A DNA stretch of 64,000 bases from JACJVV01 sp047602755 (GCA_047602755.1 JBLKOM010000007.1:1-64000), one strand, 5' to 3'; positions 32,723 through 42,577 are shown, counted from the stretch's first letter. Notes: generated from the letters alone by a model not told the origin. Program-made: numbers and translations.

Positions 32723-33364
32723 TTATTCTGTGATTAAAGGTTGAATATCTTGAGTAAATATCCTTCTTGATCCATCTTTATCTATCAGCCATATATCCAT
32801 TCCATTACCTGATGCACTATCACGACGAATCGCAGCATTAACACATTGTATTGCTAATTTTTTTGCTTCTTCTAATGACAGATTAGGTTTATAATTTGTT
32901 TCTAATACACCATAAGCCATAACACTTCCTGAGCCTGATGAAATATATTCAGGACATTCACTTACTGTCCCATCAGGAAATATATCATACAAATAAAAAC
33001 CAGAGGAATCTACGCCTCCTAAAACAAAGTGACTTATTCCTGGCATCATACTTGGTTTTCTTAGATTATTATAAACCATTCGTGATAATAATGCTGCTGC
33101 TTCTTTAACATCTACTGCTTGATTAGTTTTAAGTGATTTAAGTCTTAATTCTGCTTTAGCTATTTTAACCAATAGTTGCCCATCAGAAGCAGTTCCTGCC
33201 ATTGTAACTGCCATATTATCTGTGAGATTATGAATCTTTGCTGTATCTTTTTGTGCAATTAAATGACCTGCTGTAGCACGTTTATCAGCAGCTAATAATA
33301 CACCGTCTTTAAATTTAATACCTATTGTTGTTGTACCTGTTTTTATAACATCTGCATCTGACAT
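32723..33364 (-). CDS. psmB: Proteasome beta subunit
   Basis: A 213-residue N-terminal nucleophile hydrolase of the 20S core. The propeptide of ten residues ends in Gly, followed by Thr11 (KTG then TTTIGI), which becomes the catalytic N-terminal Thr after self-cleavage. AADKRAT supplies the catalytic Lys region, and ISSGSGSVMAYGVLE and RDSASGNGMDIWLI are conserved core motifs. It assembles with alpha subunits not seen here. About 180 bases separate it from aCPSF1 on the same strand. Confidence 0.95.
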   Translation of the reverse strand: MSDADVIKTGTTTIGIKFKDGVLLAADKRATAGHLIAQKDTAKIHNLTDNMAVTMAGTASDGQLLVKIAKAELRLKSLKTNQAVDVKEAAALLSRMVYNNLRKPSMMPGISHFVLGGVDSSGFYLYDIFPDGTVSECPEYISSGSGSVMAYGVLETNYKPNLSLEEAKKLAIQCVNAAIRRDSASGNGMDIWLIDKDGSRRIFTQDIQPLITE

Positions 33365-33559
33365 GTTTTTAGACCCCTCATAAATTATTAGAATGTCTTA
33401 TTACTACTTGAAAAGTATGTTTTATTTTTAAATATTACGATATTATAGTAAATGACATTGACAAATAACACACTTAAATAATATTTATCAATTAAATTAT
33501 GATCACAAATATAAGATGCTAATATCTATAGCATATTAGTTTATTACTAAAACTGACCA

Positions 33560-34969
33560 CTAAATATTAACAAAAGCAATTTGATCTAAAGTAAATATTT
33601 CATCACGTAAATTTATTCTTTCTTCATCCCTTTCAATTGTAGTATATCTAAATTTTATAACTACTCTTGGTCTCAATTCACGTTCAGGCTCTGACATTGA
33701 TAATAAAGAAGGATTTAGTAAAAAGCTTTTCATTGTTCCTATATCGTTAAACTCTTCTTCAACTGAAATTTCACCTAAAAGATTAGTAGATGATTCAATT
33801 AATTGAATAGACATTATTTCAATATTTCTTACTTTAGAATCTTTTTGCATTAATGTTAATTCAATTCGAAATGACTCTTTAATATTCATTGGTTGTTGAA
33901 AGAAAATACGTGCATCAAAATTAAAATCTCTTATTGAACTACTTTTAAATATTCTTGCTTGATCTTCGATGATACCTTCCTTGACTTTCGGAACACATTG
34001 ATTATCAAGATTACAACCATATTGAATAAAATTACCAAATAATTCATTACATTCGCCACAATCACCTGGACAAGTACATTTGTTTTCATTTGAGTCACAA
34101 ATCTTGTTTCCGCAACAAAGAGTAGTAGTATATTGATTTGTACAATATTCGTAAGGTCCTACAGCTGTGCATACATCAATTGTGCATATATTATTATCTT
34201 CACATAATTCAACTTGGCATGTACTTGAAGGCATAATTATGAAATCAATTCCTCTTGCTATTTGCCTTTCAAAAGTGCCAGGCCTAATAGTTGGATCACC
34301 ACGTTCATTCCTGACTATACGATCATATATTATTTCTATTTGTAAATCTTTTTTAGTCTCTTGAGGTTCAGTTATATCTCCTATGTCCCAATGTAAAATA
34401 AAATTTTCATTAATATTTGAATTGATCGTATACAAATATTGATTTAAATCTCGCTCAGAAATTAATACTCTAGTATTTCTTGCTTGTTGATCATATATTC
34501 TAATTCGTTTAATTAAAAACTTAGTATTAGGCTCAACTTTATCTGGTTTAATGTTAATATTCATTTGGCTATACCCTAGAATAAAAGGATTGGTATAGCT
34601 TGGTATTATACTAAAATCACTATTACCTACTGAGAATTTTATAATGCTACTTTCTTCTGTTACTCTGTCTATGTCAACATTTGATACACAAACATTATCT
34701 ATCATTTCGTATGCTATATAAGGTGTCTTTTCTAATTCAGCAGCACAATCTTTTTGGCATGTACATAACTCATTAGCTTCACATCTGTTATTTCCGCAAC
34801 AATTGTTTAGGGTTCGACATCTACCATCAGCAGTGCATTCTCTACAATCTCCAGCACAATCAGAATCAATTTCACATTCACGCGTATCTTTACCACATCC
34901 TACTAAAAAAAGAATTCCAATACAAAACAAAAAAATTAAAAAAAAAGATAAACGCTTAATTCTATCCAC
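33560..34969 (-). CDS. Cysteine-rich lipoprotein
   Basis: A 469-residue exported protein. The signal peptide ends in a lipobox (FLVGCGKD), so the mature N-terminus is a lipid-modified Cys. Two Cys-rich modules follow: residues about 25-75 (CEIDSDCAGDCRECTADGRC, then a CCGNNRCEANELCTCQKDC-like knot) and a repeat near residues 250-310 (CCGNKICDSNENKCTCPGDC). Between and after them are two larger beta-rich domains related to each other in layout. Such knots need disulfides. Start GTG, one base after the stop of the upstream membrane gene. Last gene of a three-gene operon with a pilin-like protein. Confidence 0.8.
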   Translation of the reverse strand: MDRIKRLSFFLIFLFCIGILFLVGCGKDTRECEIDSDCAGDCRECTADGRCRTLNNCCGNNRCEANELCTCQKDCAAELEKTPYIAYEMIDNVCVSNVDIDRVTEESSIIKFSVGNSDFSIIPSYTNPFILGYSQMNINIKPDKVEPNTKFLIKRIRIYDQQARNTRVLISERDLNQYLYTINSNINENFILHWDIGDITEPQETKKDLQIEIIYDRIVRNERGDPTIRPGTFERQIARGIDFIIMPSSTCQVELCEDNNICTIDVCTAVGPYEYCTNQYTTTLCCGNKICDSNENKCTCPGDCGECNELFGNFIQYGCNLDNQCVPKVKEGIIEDQARIFKSSSIRDFNFDARIFFQQPMNIKESFRIELTLMQKDSKVRNIEIMSIQLIESSTNLLGEISVEEEFNDIGTMKSFLLNPSLLSMSEPERELRPRVVIKFRYTTIERDEERINLRDEIFTLDQIAFVNI

Positions 34970-34970
34970 C

Positions 34971-35198
34971 TCACTTACGAACTACTTCATATTCTTTTAT
35001 AATTAAAATCATAAATAATAGTAAAACTACTATCCCTGTTATAAAATAATATATACTTGATACAAAATCACCTTGTTCGACAACTTTGTAAACACCATAT
35101 ATCATAATTACAGTAGCTATCCAAAGAAATTTATCTAAAACAAGTTTCATGATTTCAAATTCTTCAGACAAAGTTAGATTTTTTTTAAGCTTCTTCAT
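34971..35198 (-). CDS. Small membrane protein with two transmembrane helices
   Basis: Not recognised. A 75-residue protein: a charged N-terminus, then helices IATVIMIYGVYKVV and YYFITGIVVLLLFMILII, and a basic end. It lies between the pilin-like gene (one base upstream) and the lipoprotein gene (one base downstream), so it is probably part of the same surface-structure operon. Confidence 0.6.
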   Translation of the reverse strand: MKKLKKNLTLSEEFEIMKLVLDKFLWIATVIMIYGVYKVVEQGDFVSSIYYFITGIVVLLLFMILIIKEYEVVRK

Positions 35199-35199
35199 T

Positions 35200-35799
35200 T
35201 TATCTTCTTATTGTAACCATGAATTCACGTTGATAGTAGACTGCATCATCACTATCATCACATTCATCACCGCTACCATCTGGCTTACAAAATATTACCG
35301 TTAATAATGATGGAGCAGTTGCTGCACCTGGTGAAATCATATGAACTGACCCTTCTGTTGCTTCAAGAATTAAATTCCAAGTAACAGATTGATCTTTTTC
35401 AAGTGTAAAAGGAATATTCCTATATGTTGGAACAATAGCTCCATCATAACATATAAATGTATTGCCACTTGGACAATCAACACCCAATCCATCAGAGACA
35501 CGCATTATCCATTCTGTTTCAAAAGGATGTGCATTATAAAAACCAACTTGCATATCAGTTGTTCTTCGTTCACGGATTTCAAATCTTGACAAACTGAATA
35601 CTATTGGTTCACTTTCAGAAGGCTGCAATTGTATATCTGCTCTTGTAACAACTTCATTAGCTTTGTTCTGAATATTACCAAACATTCCTCTAACGAATGT
35701 TAAGCCAAGACCAAGCATAACTACTGCAAGAATTAATATAACAATAGCTTCCATAGATAAAGATAGGGAACCTTTTTTATTCTTAGTAAATAATTTCAT
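35200..35799 (-). CDS. Type IV pilin/archaellin-like protein
   Basis: A 199-residue protein. KKGSLSLSMEAIVILILAVV is a class III signal/pilin-type hydrophobic N-terminus with Glu shortly into the helix, continuing MLGLGLTFVRGM. The rest is a beta-rich head with four cysteines. It probably forms a filament or membrane-anchored pseudopilin exposed outside. First gene of the operon with a small membrane protein and a cysteine-rich lipoprotein. GAGGTG precedes the start. Confidence 0.72.
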   Translation of the reverse strand: MKLFTKNKKGSLSLSMEAIVILILAVVMLGLGLTFVRGMFGNIQNKANEVVTRADIQLQPSESEPIVFSLSRFEIRERRTTDMQVGFYNAHPFETEWIMRVSDGLGVDCPSGNTFICYDGAIVPTYRNIPFTLEKDQSVTWNLILEATEGSVHMISPGAATAPSLLTVIFCKPDGSGDECDDSDDAVYYQREFMVTIRR

Positions 35800-36026
35800 T
35801 CATTAACACCTCTTTTCCCGGAAAAAATAATTTTTTAATGTAACTTTTTATATTAATCAACGGTTATTTCATATTTAATATTGTAATTATATAGATACTA
35901 ATATTATTACTTTATAAATGTTTCTTTTTTATGGACTATGATTCTAATCAAAAATATGAATCAATTAATAATAGATAAATATGCAAAAATATTTAATGAT
36001 AATATATTATAGCATATTATTAAAAT

Positions 36027-36686
36027 ATGAAAGTAGCAGGAATAGATGAAGCTGGAAGAGGACCTGTGATTGGGCCTTTAGTAATGGCAGCAGTGATGAT
36101 TGAAGAAAAAGATACTTTAAAATTAGAAAATATTGGATTAAAAGATTCAAAATTGCTATCACCATTACAACGTAAGAGGTTTTATGAACTGGTAACTAAA
36201 TTAGACTATATTAGATATGAGATTGCAATATGCAATGAAAAAGAAATTGATAAAGCATTACTTTCACCAAATTTGAATTTAAATAGTTTTGAAGCAATGC
36301 ATACTGCTATATTACTTGGAAAACTTAAACCAGATAAAGCAATTTTAGATTTACCTTCAAATAATAGAGATAAATATGAGATGGATGTTAGAAAGTTCTT
36401 AATTGAGGATATAAAAAAAATAAAATTAATATCTGAACACAAAGCAGATACAAATTATGCAATAGTGGCTGCAGCATCCATACTTGCAAAAGTTACACGT
36501 GATAAAATAATTGAAGAAATAAAACAAAAAATAGGAATTGATTTTGGATCTGGATATCCATCAGACCCAAAAACTATTGAATTTACAAAAAAATATTATA
36601 ATAAATATGATATTTTTAGAAAGACATGGCAATCATACAAAAACATAATCCAAACAAAAAAACAAAAAGTTCTTGGTGAATATTAA
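36027..36686 (+). CDS. rnhB: Ribonuclease HII
   Basis: A 219-residue enzyme that cuts RNA in RNA-DNA hybrids and single ribonucleotides in DNA. Catalytic residues are visible in VAGIDEAGRGPVIGP (Asp, Glu), GLKDSKLLS, and the aspartate of KAILDLPSN. The family motif HKADTNYAIVAAASILAKVT is present. The C-terminus lacks a recognisable PCNA-binding peptide. A TATA-like AATATATTATA lies 26 bases before the ATG. The cysteine-rich secreted protein gene follows. Confidence 0.95.
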   Translation: MKVAGIDEAGRGPVIGPLVMAAVMIEEKDTLKLENIGLKDSKLLSPLQRKRFYELVTKLDYIRYEIAICNEKEIDKALLSPNLNLNSFEAMHTAILLGKLKPDKAILDLPSNNRDKYEMDVRKFLIEDIKKIKLISEHKADTNYAIVAAASILAKVTRDKIIEEIKQKIGIDFGSGYPSDPKTIEFTKKYYNKYDIFRKTWQSYKNIIQTKKQKVLGEY

Positions 36687-36689
36687 AAA

Positions 36690-36702
36690 AGTTTATATAA
36701 AA
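36690..36702 (+). promoter_or_regulatory. TATA box for the Kazal/beta-helix protein gene
   Basis: AGTTTATATAAAA lies about 25 bases before the ATG at 36720, in the short gap after rnhB. It indicates that the secreted-protein gene has its own leaderless promoter. Confidence 0.45.
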
Positions 36703-36719
36703 CTATTTTAATTTGATAT

Positions 36720-38369
36720 ATGATGGATGTAAAAAAAAAGTTTGTTCTTCTTGGATTAATTCTATTAATAAGTTATACATTCATGATTTTTCCTAATAGT
36801 AGTATAACTGGTAATTATATCTCTGAGAATTGTAATCTATATAAGAGATTATGGGGAAACCAACCATGGTTTTCAACATGGGATTGGTATAAACAAAATT
36901 GTGAGGTAAGTTATGCATTTTGTGGTAATGGAATCTTAGAACAGGGTGAGCAATGTGACACAACACAAGCTGTACCATGCACTATATTAGGATTCTCATC
37001 AGGAGTAATGACATGTAGTAATTGTCAATTTGACACTCGAAACTGTATAGGTAACAATATAGTAGATTATAATTTATTATGCAAAACAGGAGATTGTGAT
37101 AAATGTCCTTCAAACTATGATCCTGTATGTGGTGTTAATGGAATAACATATCCAAATGAATGTCTTTTAAATAATGTTGGAATAGCAAAAGCGTATAATG
37201 GTGAATGCGAGGATAATAGTCAAAGAAGTTGTGAAGCTAGTGATGGTGGAATTAATTATTATGTAAAAGGAGAACTAAAATATATTGATCAAAATGGTAT
37301 TGAAAATATTGTTCCAGATAGTTGTGTTATAAAACAAGGACAACAATCAAACTCAGTTAATGAATGTGAAGGAAATAATTGCTTTTTAGTTGAAGGACAT
37401 TGTGCAGGAGATTTCCCTTTATTTGAAGAATATAATTGTCCATATAAATGTATAGATGGAAAATGTGTTAACCAGGACCAAAACAGTGGATGTCAATTTG
37501 ATTCAGATTGTGGTGATAATCATATATGTGATGAAGGAACATGTCAAGAAACACAACAGCATGAATGTCAATTTGATTCAGATTGTGGTGATAATCATAT
37601 ATGTGATGAAGGAACATGTCAAGAAACACAACAGCATGAATGTCAATTTGATTCAGATTGTGGTGATAATCATATATGTGACGGAGGATTTTGTTTTGAA
37701 AAAGAAGATGAACAAGAAGAAAATATATTCTTACTTAATTCATGTAGGACAATTGAAGAACCTGGAGTATATACATTAGTCAATGATATTGATACACAAG
37801 GAAGTTGTTTTATAATTAATTCTGATGATGTAATAATAAATGGAAATGATTTAATTCTTAATAATACAAATACAAATCCTCAATTACAACAATTAAATGG
37901 CATTGAAATTATAAATAGAAATAATATCACAATTAAAGACTTTTACATGTCTGGGTTTTTTAACGCTATATTAATAACTAATTCACAGAATATAATTATA
38001 GAGGATATTGAACATTATGGTAATTATAATAGTTTAAGTTTAACTAATATAAATAATGCACAGATTACAAATAATTTCTTAGAATCACAGACTGTATTAA
38101 TAATAAAAGAATCAAGCAACATAAACATATTCCAAAATTTTATCAGCGTAAATAGTATGAATTCTTTAATTGAAAATTTACCTTCAAATACAAATATTAA
38201 ATGGAACGACCAAAATATTGGGAATTATTGGAGTAATTGGGAAAGAAGAGGTTATTCAGATACATGTGAAGATACTCAGCAAAATCAGAGATGTGACTAT
38301 CCTTTCACTATAGCAATAAATCATATTGATGAAAAACCAGTAAGTTATGTTTTCTTTGAACAACAGTAG
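36720..38369 (+). CDS. Secreted cysteine-rich protein with Kazal-like domain and beta-helix
   Basis: A 549-residue protein. A hydrophobic signal/anchor (FVLLGLILLISYTFMIFP) is followed by a CGNGILEQGEQCD module, then a Kazal-type domain (CPSNYDPVCGVNGITYPNEC) as in serine-protease inhibitors. Next come two identical and one partial 25-residue repeats (CQFDSDCGDNHICDEG), and a C-terminal right-handed beta-helix built of short Asn/Ile-rich turns (NNITIKDF, NIIIEDI, NINIFQN). Many disulfides are expected. It may act outside the cell on host or neighbour proteins; that is inference. Confidence 0.8.
   Translation: MMDVKKKFVLLGLILLISYTFMIFPNSSITGNYISENCNLYKRLWGNQPWFSTWDWYKQNCEVSYAFCGNGILEQGEQCDTTQAVPCTILGFSSGVMTCSNCQFDTRNCIGNNIVDYNLLCKTGDCDKCPSNYDPVCGVNGITYPNECLLNNVGIAKAYNGECEDNSQRSCEASDGGINYYVKGELKYIDQNGIENIVPDSCVIKQGQQSNSVNECEGNNCFLVEGHCAGDFPLFEEYNCPYKCIDGKCVNQDQNSGCQFDSDCGDNHICDEGTCQETQQHECQFDSDCGDNHICDEGTCQETQQHECQFDSDCGDNHICDGGFCFEKEDEQEENIFLLNSCRTIEEPGVYTLVNDIDTQGSCFIINSDDVIINGNDLILNNTNTNPQLQQLNGIEIINRNNITIKDFYMSGFFNAILITNSQNIIIEDIEHYGNYNSLSLTNINNAQITNNFLESQTVLIIKESSNINIFQNFISVNSMNSLIENLPSNTNIKWNDQNIGNYWSNWERRGYSDTCEDTQQNQRCDYPFTIAINHIDEKPVSYVFFEQQ
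37491..37680. repeat. 75-bp coding tandem repeat (2.5 copies)
   Basis: Copies begin at 37491, 37566 and 37641. The first two are identical over 75 bases and the third matches for about 40. The unit is 25 codons, so it adds one cysteine-knot motif per copy without frame change. Identity at the DNA level points to recent slippage or recombination. Confidence 0.9.
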
Positions 38370-38441
38370 ATTTATAAGAATAAACAAACATAGATTAATG
38401 TATATACAAAATAAAATTTATATAAATATCCCTAATTTCCA

Positions 38442-38464
38442 ATATAAATGAAAAACATTTATAT
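38442..38464. promoter_or_regulatory. 9-bp inverted repeat upstream of smc
   Basis: ATATAAATG (38442-38450) and CATTTATAT (38456-38464) are exact reverse complements around AAAAA. The element is 57 bases before the smc start. It includes TATA-like sequence on both strands, so it may be promoter and operator at once. Confidence 0.45.
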
Positions 38465-38520
38465 ACAATTATTCTATAATCCCAATATAAATAGCACATA
38501 AAGAAGATTGGTGGATATAA

Positions 38521-41500
38521 ATCACAAAAATAAATAGATTAGTCCTTCATGGATTCAAAAGTTTTGCGAAATTTACTGAAATAAAGTTTAGTGATACATT
38601 TAATGTAGTTTTAGGACCAAATGGGAGTGGAAAAAGTAATATAATGGATGCACTTACATTTGTATTAGGTAAATCTTCTTCTAAAGCTTTAAGAGCAGAA
38701 AAATCTGCAAATTTAATTTATAATGGTGGAAAAAAGAAAGATCCTGCTAAACAAGCAGAAGTAAGCATATATTTTGATAATTCTAATATGGATTTCCCCT
38801 CAGAAGAGAAAGAAATTAAGATTACAAGAATAGTTACTAAAAGTGGACAATCAAAATACAAAATAAATGACAAATCTAGAACAAGACAACAAATTATTGA
38901 TTTAATGGCAATTGCTAAAATAAATCCGGATGGATATAACATTATATTACAAGGAGATATAATTAATTTTTGTAATATGACTACTTCTAATAGAAGAGAA
39001 ATGATAGAAGAAATTTCAGGAATTTCGGTTTATGAAGAAAAAAAACAAAAAGCACTACGAGATTTAGAAAAAGTTGAGACTAATATTAGAGAAGCAGAAA
39101 TAGTATTAACTGAAAGAAAGAATTATCTCAAAGAACTAAAAAAAGATAGAGACCAAGCTTTAAGATATAAAGAAATGTCTGAAAAGATGAATAGTAATAA
39201 AGCTACTTTACTCCATTTGCAAATTTCAAAAAAGACTAAAGAAAATGAAAATACTGTAAAACAAATGGAAGAATTAAAACAACAAATTACTAAATATGAA
39301 GAAGACATTACTAAACTTCGAAAAGATAATGAAGAGAAAAAATCAGAGATTGATAAAATAAATAAAGAAATTGAGTTAAAGGGAGAAAAAGAACAAGTTG
39401 AGATAAACAAAGAAGTTGAGCATCTTAAAATAGAAATTACCAAGAATAATTCAAGAATTGATCATTTACAATCCGAATTAGTTAAAATAGATAAAAGAGA
39501 GAAAGATCTTTCTATGTCACTCGATGAAATTAAAGGTAAAGTATCAGGAGTAGCTTCACGAAAAGAAGAACTTGTATCAAGAAAAAAACAATTAGAGTGT
39601 GATCATAAAGTTATTGAGGAAAAAATACATGATTTTAGGAAAAAACATAAACTAGACTCAGCTAATGAAATTGATAAAGAAATTGATGAAATTGATAAAT
39701 CAACTGAAGAACTCCAAAAAAACATTCTTGCTTTAAGAGAGAATCAACAAGAATTAATAAGAAAAAAAGACAATTTAGAATTTCAAATAAATACTATTGA
39801 TGAAAAAATAAACAAAGTTAAAGATATTGAAAAAGAACATAAAGAAGAACTAGATAAAATAAAAAATAAACGTGAAGAATTTAGAAAAACAACTATGCAA
39901 TTAAATGAGTTGTTGAATGATGATAGTAAAACTTCTGCTGAATTGGTTAATGCAAGAAAAAAATTGATTGAAAAGAATGAAAAATTAGCAGAATTAAAAG
40001 TTAAAGAAAATTCAATCCAACAAAGTATAAATGCTGATATAGCAATAAAACGAATCCTTGAATTAAAAGATAAAAAAAAAGGAATATACAATACTGTTGC
40101 TGAATTAGGCAATGTAAGTTCAGAATATGCTACTGCACTTGAAATAGCAGCAGGAAATAGAATAAAAAGTATTGTTGTAGAAAATGAGCAGATTGCCTCA
40201 GAATGTATAAAATATCTTAGAAGTAATAAACTTGGTGTTGCAACATTTCTACCATTAAATAAAATTAAAGGTGTTGATAAAGCAGAAGATATACGAAATC
40301 TTTCAAAACTTAAAGGAGTTAAAGGATTTGCAAATGAACTTATTGAATATGATATTAAATTTAAAAAAATATTTGAGTACGTTTTTGGTAATACATTAGT
40401 GGTTGAGAATCTTGAAACTGCTAAAGAAATAGGCATTGGAAAATGTAAGATGGTTACAATTGATGGTGATTATTGTGACGTAAGCGGATCAATGCAGGGT
40501 GGATTTAGACAAAAGAAAAAGCATAGTATGGGATTCAAAGATAATGATGTTGCTAGTGAAGTTAGAGATATGGAGAATATAGTTGCTGAATTAAATTCTA
40601 ATGTTAGTGTTTTTGAAAGCAGGAAGAAAGATCTTGAAGAAGAGATAATAAGACTTAGAAATTTTAAAGCTGAATTAGAAGGAGATATAATTAAAGCTGA
40701 AAGATCACTTCACATAGGAGAAGGCGATATTGAAGCAAGTATGAAGAATAGAAAAGATTTAGAAAAAGAACTTGATGAAGTTGATAAACAATACCGTGAA
40801 GTCCAGAATTCTATATCTAAAACTAATACTGAACTTGCACAAAGAAAAATTAAACGACAAACTCTAAGAGATCAAGTTGTTCAATTAAGAAGTCCAACAT
40901 TAGTTGCTGAATTAAATACTTTTGAGCAGACGAGAGGACAGATAACTGAAGAGTTAATTAAAGTCAACTCTGACATAAATAATATTAATAATCAAATGGA
41001 TTCTATGTTTTCAACAGAAAAAAATAACATAGATAAGTTAGTTACACAATTAGAAAAAGAAAAAAATGATTTTAAAGAAGAAATAGTCCAAATTGAAAAA
41101 ATAAATAAAGATAAGAATAAACAATTACAAGAAAAAGAAGTTATTGCAAAGAAATTCTATGCACAATTTAAAGAATTGTTTAATAAAAGAACAGCTATAA
41201 GTGATAACATAAATAGTAATGATGTAAAAATAAATAGTAAACAACAAAAAAGTAGAGAGCAAGAAATTAAACTTAATACATATTCATTAAATAATGCAAA
41301 ATTAGTAGCTGAATTAGCAGGACTTGAACAAGAATTTAAGCAATATGAGAATATAGCCTTACTAAAAGATTCAGATGAAGAACATCTTAAAAGAGAGATA
41401 TATAGATTTGAAAAAATGCGAGAGGAGATTGGAAGTGTTAACTTAAAAGCATTAGAAATGTATGAGCATATTGAGAAAGAATATAATAATTTAATGGAGA

Positions 41501-42018
41501 AGAAAACTACATTAGAAAAAGAAAAATCTGATGTTGAAAATATGATTGCAGAGATTGATAAAAATAAAAAAGAATTATTTATGAAAAACTTTGATGTTAT
41601 AAATGAACATTTCCAAGAAATATTTCTTAATTTATCAACAAAAGGACAAGCTTTTATGGAACTTGAAAACCCAGAAGATCCATTTGCAGAAGGTGTGCAG
41701 ATCAAAGTAAGAATTACTGGAAACAAATTTCTTGACATTAAGAGTTTATCCGGTGGTGAGAAAACAATGACTGCATTAGCATTTATTTTTGCAATTCAAG
41801 AGCATGATCCAGCTGAATTCTATATTTTAGATGAAGTTGATGCTGCACTTGATAAAAAGAATTCTGAAAGACTTGCTGATTTAATAATTAAATATTCTAA
41901 AAAAGCACAATATATCGTTATAAGCCATAATGATGGAATTATTTCTAAAGCAGATACATTGTTTGGTATTTCAATGGATGAGCATGGACAAAGTAAAGCA
42001 ACTAGTTTGAAAATATGA
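38521..42018 (+). CDS. smc: Chromosome segregation protein SMC (apparent ATC start)
   Basis: A 1165-residue SMC ATPase. Walker A (GPNGSGKSN) lies about 33 residues after the start. Two long coiled coils flank a hinge around residues 500-640 (ELGNVSSEYATALEIAAGNR), and LSGGEKTMTALAF is the C-terminal signature, followed by Walker B FYILDEVDAALD. The first ATG (38644) lies inside the Walker A helix and would destroy the ATPase. The conserved N-terminus (TKINRLVLHGFKSFAKF) begins right after an in-frame TAA. ATC at 38521 follows GGTGG by six bases and is the only plausible start. Confidence 0.93.
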   Translation: MTKINRLVLHGFKSFAKFTEIKFSDTFNVVLGPNGSGKSNIMDALTFVLGKSSSKALRAEKSANLIYNGGKKKDPAKQAEVSIYFDNSNMDFPSEEKEIKITRIVTKSGQSKYKINDKSRTRQQIIDLMAIAKINPDGYNIILQGDIINFCNMTTSNRREMIEEISGISVYEEKKQKALRDLEKVETNIREAEIVLTERKNYLKELKKDRDQALRYKEMSEKMNSNKATLLHLQISKKTKENENTVKQMEELKQQITKYEEDITKLRKDNEEKKSEIDKINKEIELKGEKEQVEINKEVEHLKIEITKNNSRIDHLQSELVKIDKREKDLSMSLDEIKGKVSGVASRKEELVSRKKQLECDHKVIEEKIHDFRKKHKLDSANEIDKEIDEIDKSTEELQKNILALRENQQELIRKKDNLEFQINTIDEKINKVKDIEKEHKEELDKIKNKREEFRKTTMQLNELLNDDSKTSAELVNARKKLIEKNEKLAELKVKENSIQQSINADIAIKRILELKDKKKGIYNTVAELGNVSSEYATALEIAAGNRIKSIVVENEQIASECIKYLRSNKLGVATFLPLNKIKGVDKAEDIRNLSKLKGVKGFANELIEYDIKFKKIFEYVFGNTLVVENLETAKEIGIGKCKMVTIDGDYCDVSGSMQGGFRQKKKHSMGFKDNDVASEVRDMENIVAELNSNVSVFESRKKDLEEEIIRLRNFKAELEGDIIKAERSLHIGEGDIEASMKNRKDLEKELDEVDKQYREVQNSISKTNTELAQRKIKRQTLRDQVVQLRSPTLVAELNTFEQTRGQITEELIKVNSDINNINNQMDSMFSTEKNNIDKLVTQLEKEKNDFKEEIVQIEKINKDKNKQLQEKEVIAKKFYAQFKELFNKRTAISDNINSNDVKINSKQQKSREQEIKLNTYSLNNAKLVAELAGLEQEFKQYENIALLKDSDEEHLKREIYRFEKMREEIGSVNLKALEMYEHIEKEYNNLMEKKTTLEKEKSDVENMIAEIDKNKKELFMKNFDVINEHFQEIFLNLSTKGQAFMELENPEDPFAEGVQIKVRITGNKFLDIKSLSGGEKTMTALAFIFAIQEHDPAEFYILDEVDAALDKKNSERLADLIIKYSKKAQYIVISHNDGIISKADTLFGISMDEHGQSKATSLKI

Positions 42019-42081
42019 TGTGATTCTTTTATATAGATTAAAAATATATTATTTATAAATCACACTGCATTCTCCTAAAAT

Positions 42082-42468
42082 ATGACTTTTCAGAAAATTG
42101 AAGGAAATAGCACATGTTGCATTGATTCATTACTCCAAAAATGTGATAATATACCTGATTTAGTAATTATAGAAGTTACAAAACCTAATGAAGAAAATCA
42201 ATTTTATTGCTTAAGGTATATGGCAGTTGATTTAAGTGAAGTAGTTCAAGGAAATAACGGAGTTATAAGGGAAAGTTTTGCAGGTATACAGCCAATTAAA
42301 AAAATGTTATGTAAATCATTAAGGGAAGATTTGGCATTTTTACAGACATATAATCTTTGTGGAAAATATAATGTAGAAATTAAAATAAAAGCTAATGGTA
42401 TTCTTGACCAAGAAGAAATGAATATCTGTTTAGGAAAAACAGGTTTAAAATATAAAAATTTTGGATGA
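42082..42468 (+). CDS. Uncharacterised 128-residue protein
   Basis: Not recognised. A soluble, mixed alpha/beta protein with several cysteines (NSTCCIDSLLQKC, YCLRY, CGKY, CLGK) but not arranged as an obvious zinc site. Codon use resembles its neighbours. It lies 63 bases after smc on the same strand and could be co-transcribed. Confidence 0.55.
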   Translation: MTFQKIEGNSTCCIDSLLQKCDNIPDLVIIEVTKPNEENQFYCLRYMAVDLSEVVQGNNGVIRESFAGIQPIKKMLCKSLREDLAFLQTYNLCGKYNVEIKIKANGILDQEEMNICLGKTGLKYKNFG

Positions 42469-42577
42469 TAATTAAACTTATGAAATATATTTCTTTAGAT
42501 TATATTTAACTTATATATTAACTCAATTGGACATCCAGTACAATAATATTTTTTAATCAATAAATATAACATTGTAC

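Noticed and set aside
33519..33539. CTAATAT/ATATTAG hairpin after the lipoprotein gene, considered as a terminator
   Set aside because: No U-run follows in the direction of transcription, and archaeal termination relies on U-runs, so evidence is too weak.
37491..37680. Regular repeats considered as a CRISPR array
   Set aside because: The repeats are directly adjacent without spacers and are in frame within a secreted protein. No CRISPR array or cas1/cas2 gene is seen in the window; the Cas4-like nuclease is not next to one.
37456..37779. A 107-codon frame with repeats in the second plus-strand frame
   Set aside because: It is the alternate frame of the 75-bp cysteine-knot repeats of the secreted protein. 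The period is a multiple of three, so all frames stay open.
39783..40436. Long minus-strand frames opposite smc (also 41157-41738)
   Set aside because: Coiled-coil codon bias (Lys/Glu/Ile-rich) leaves the opposite strand open; the translations are Ser/Phe/Ile-rich without domains.
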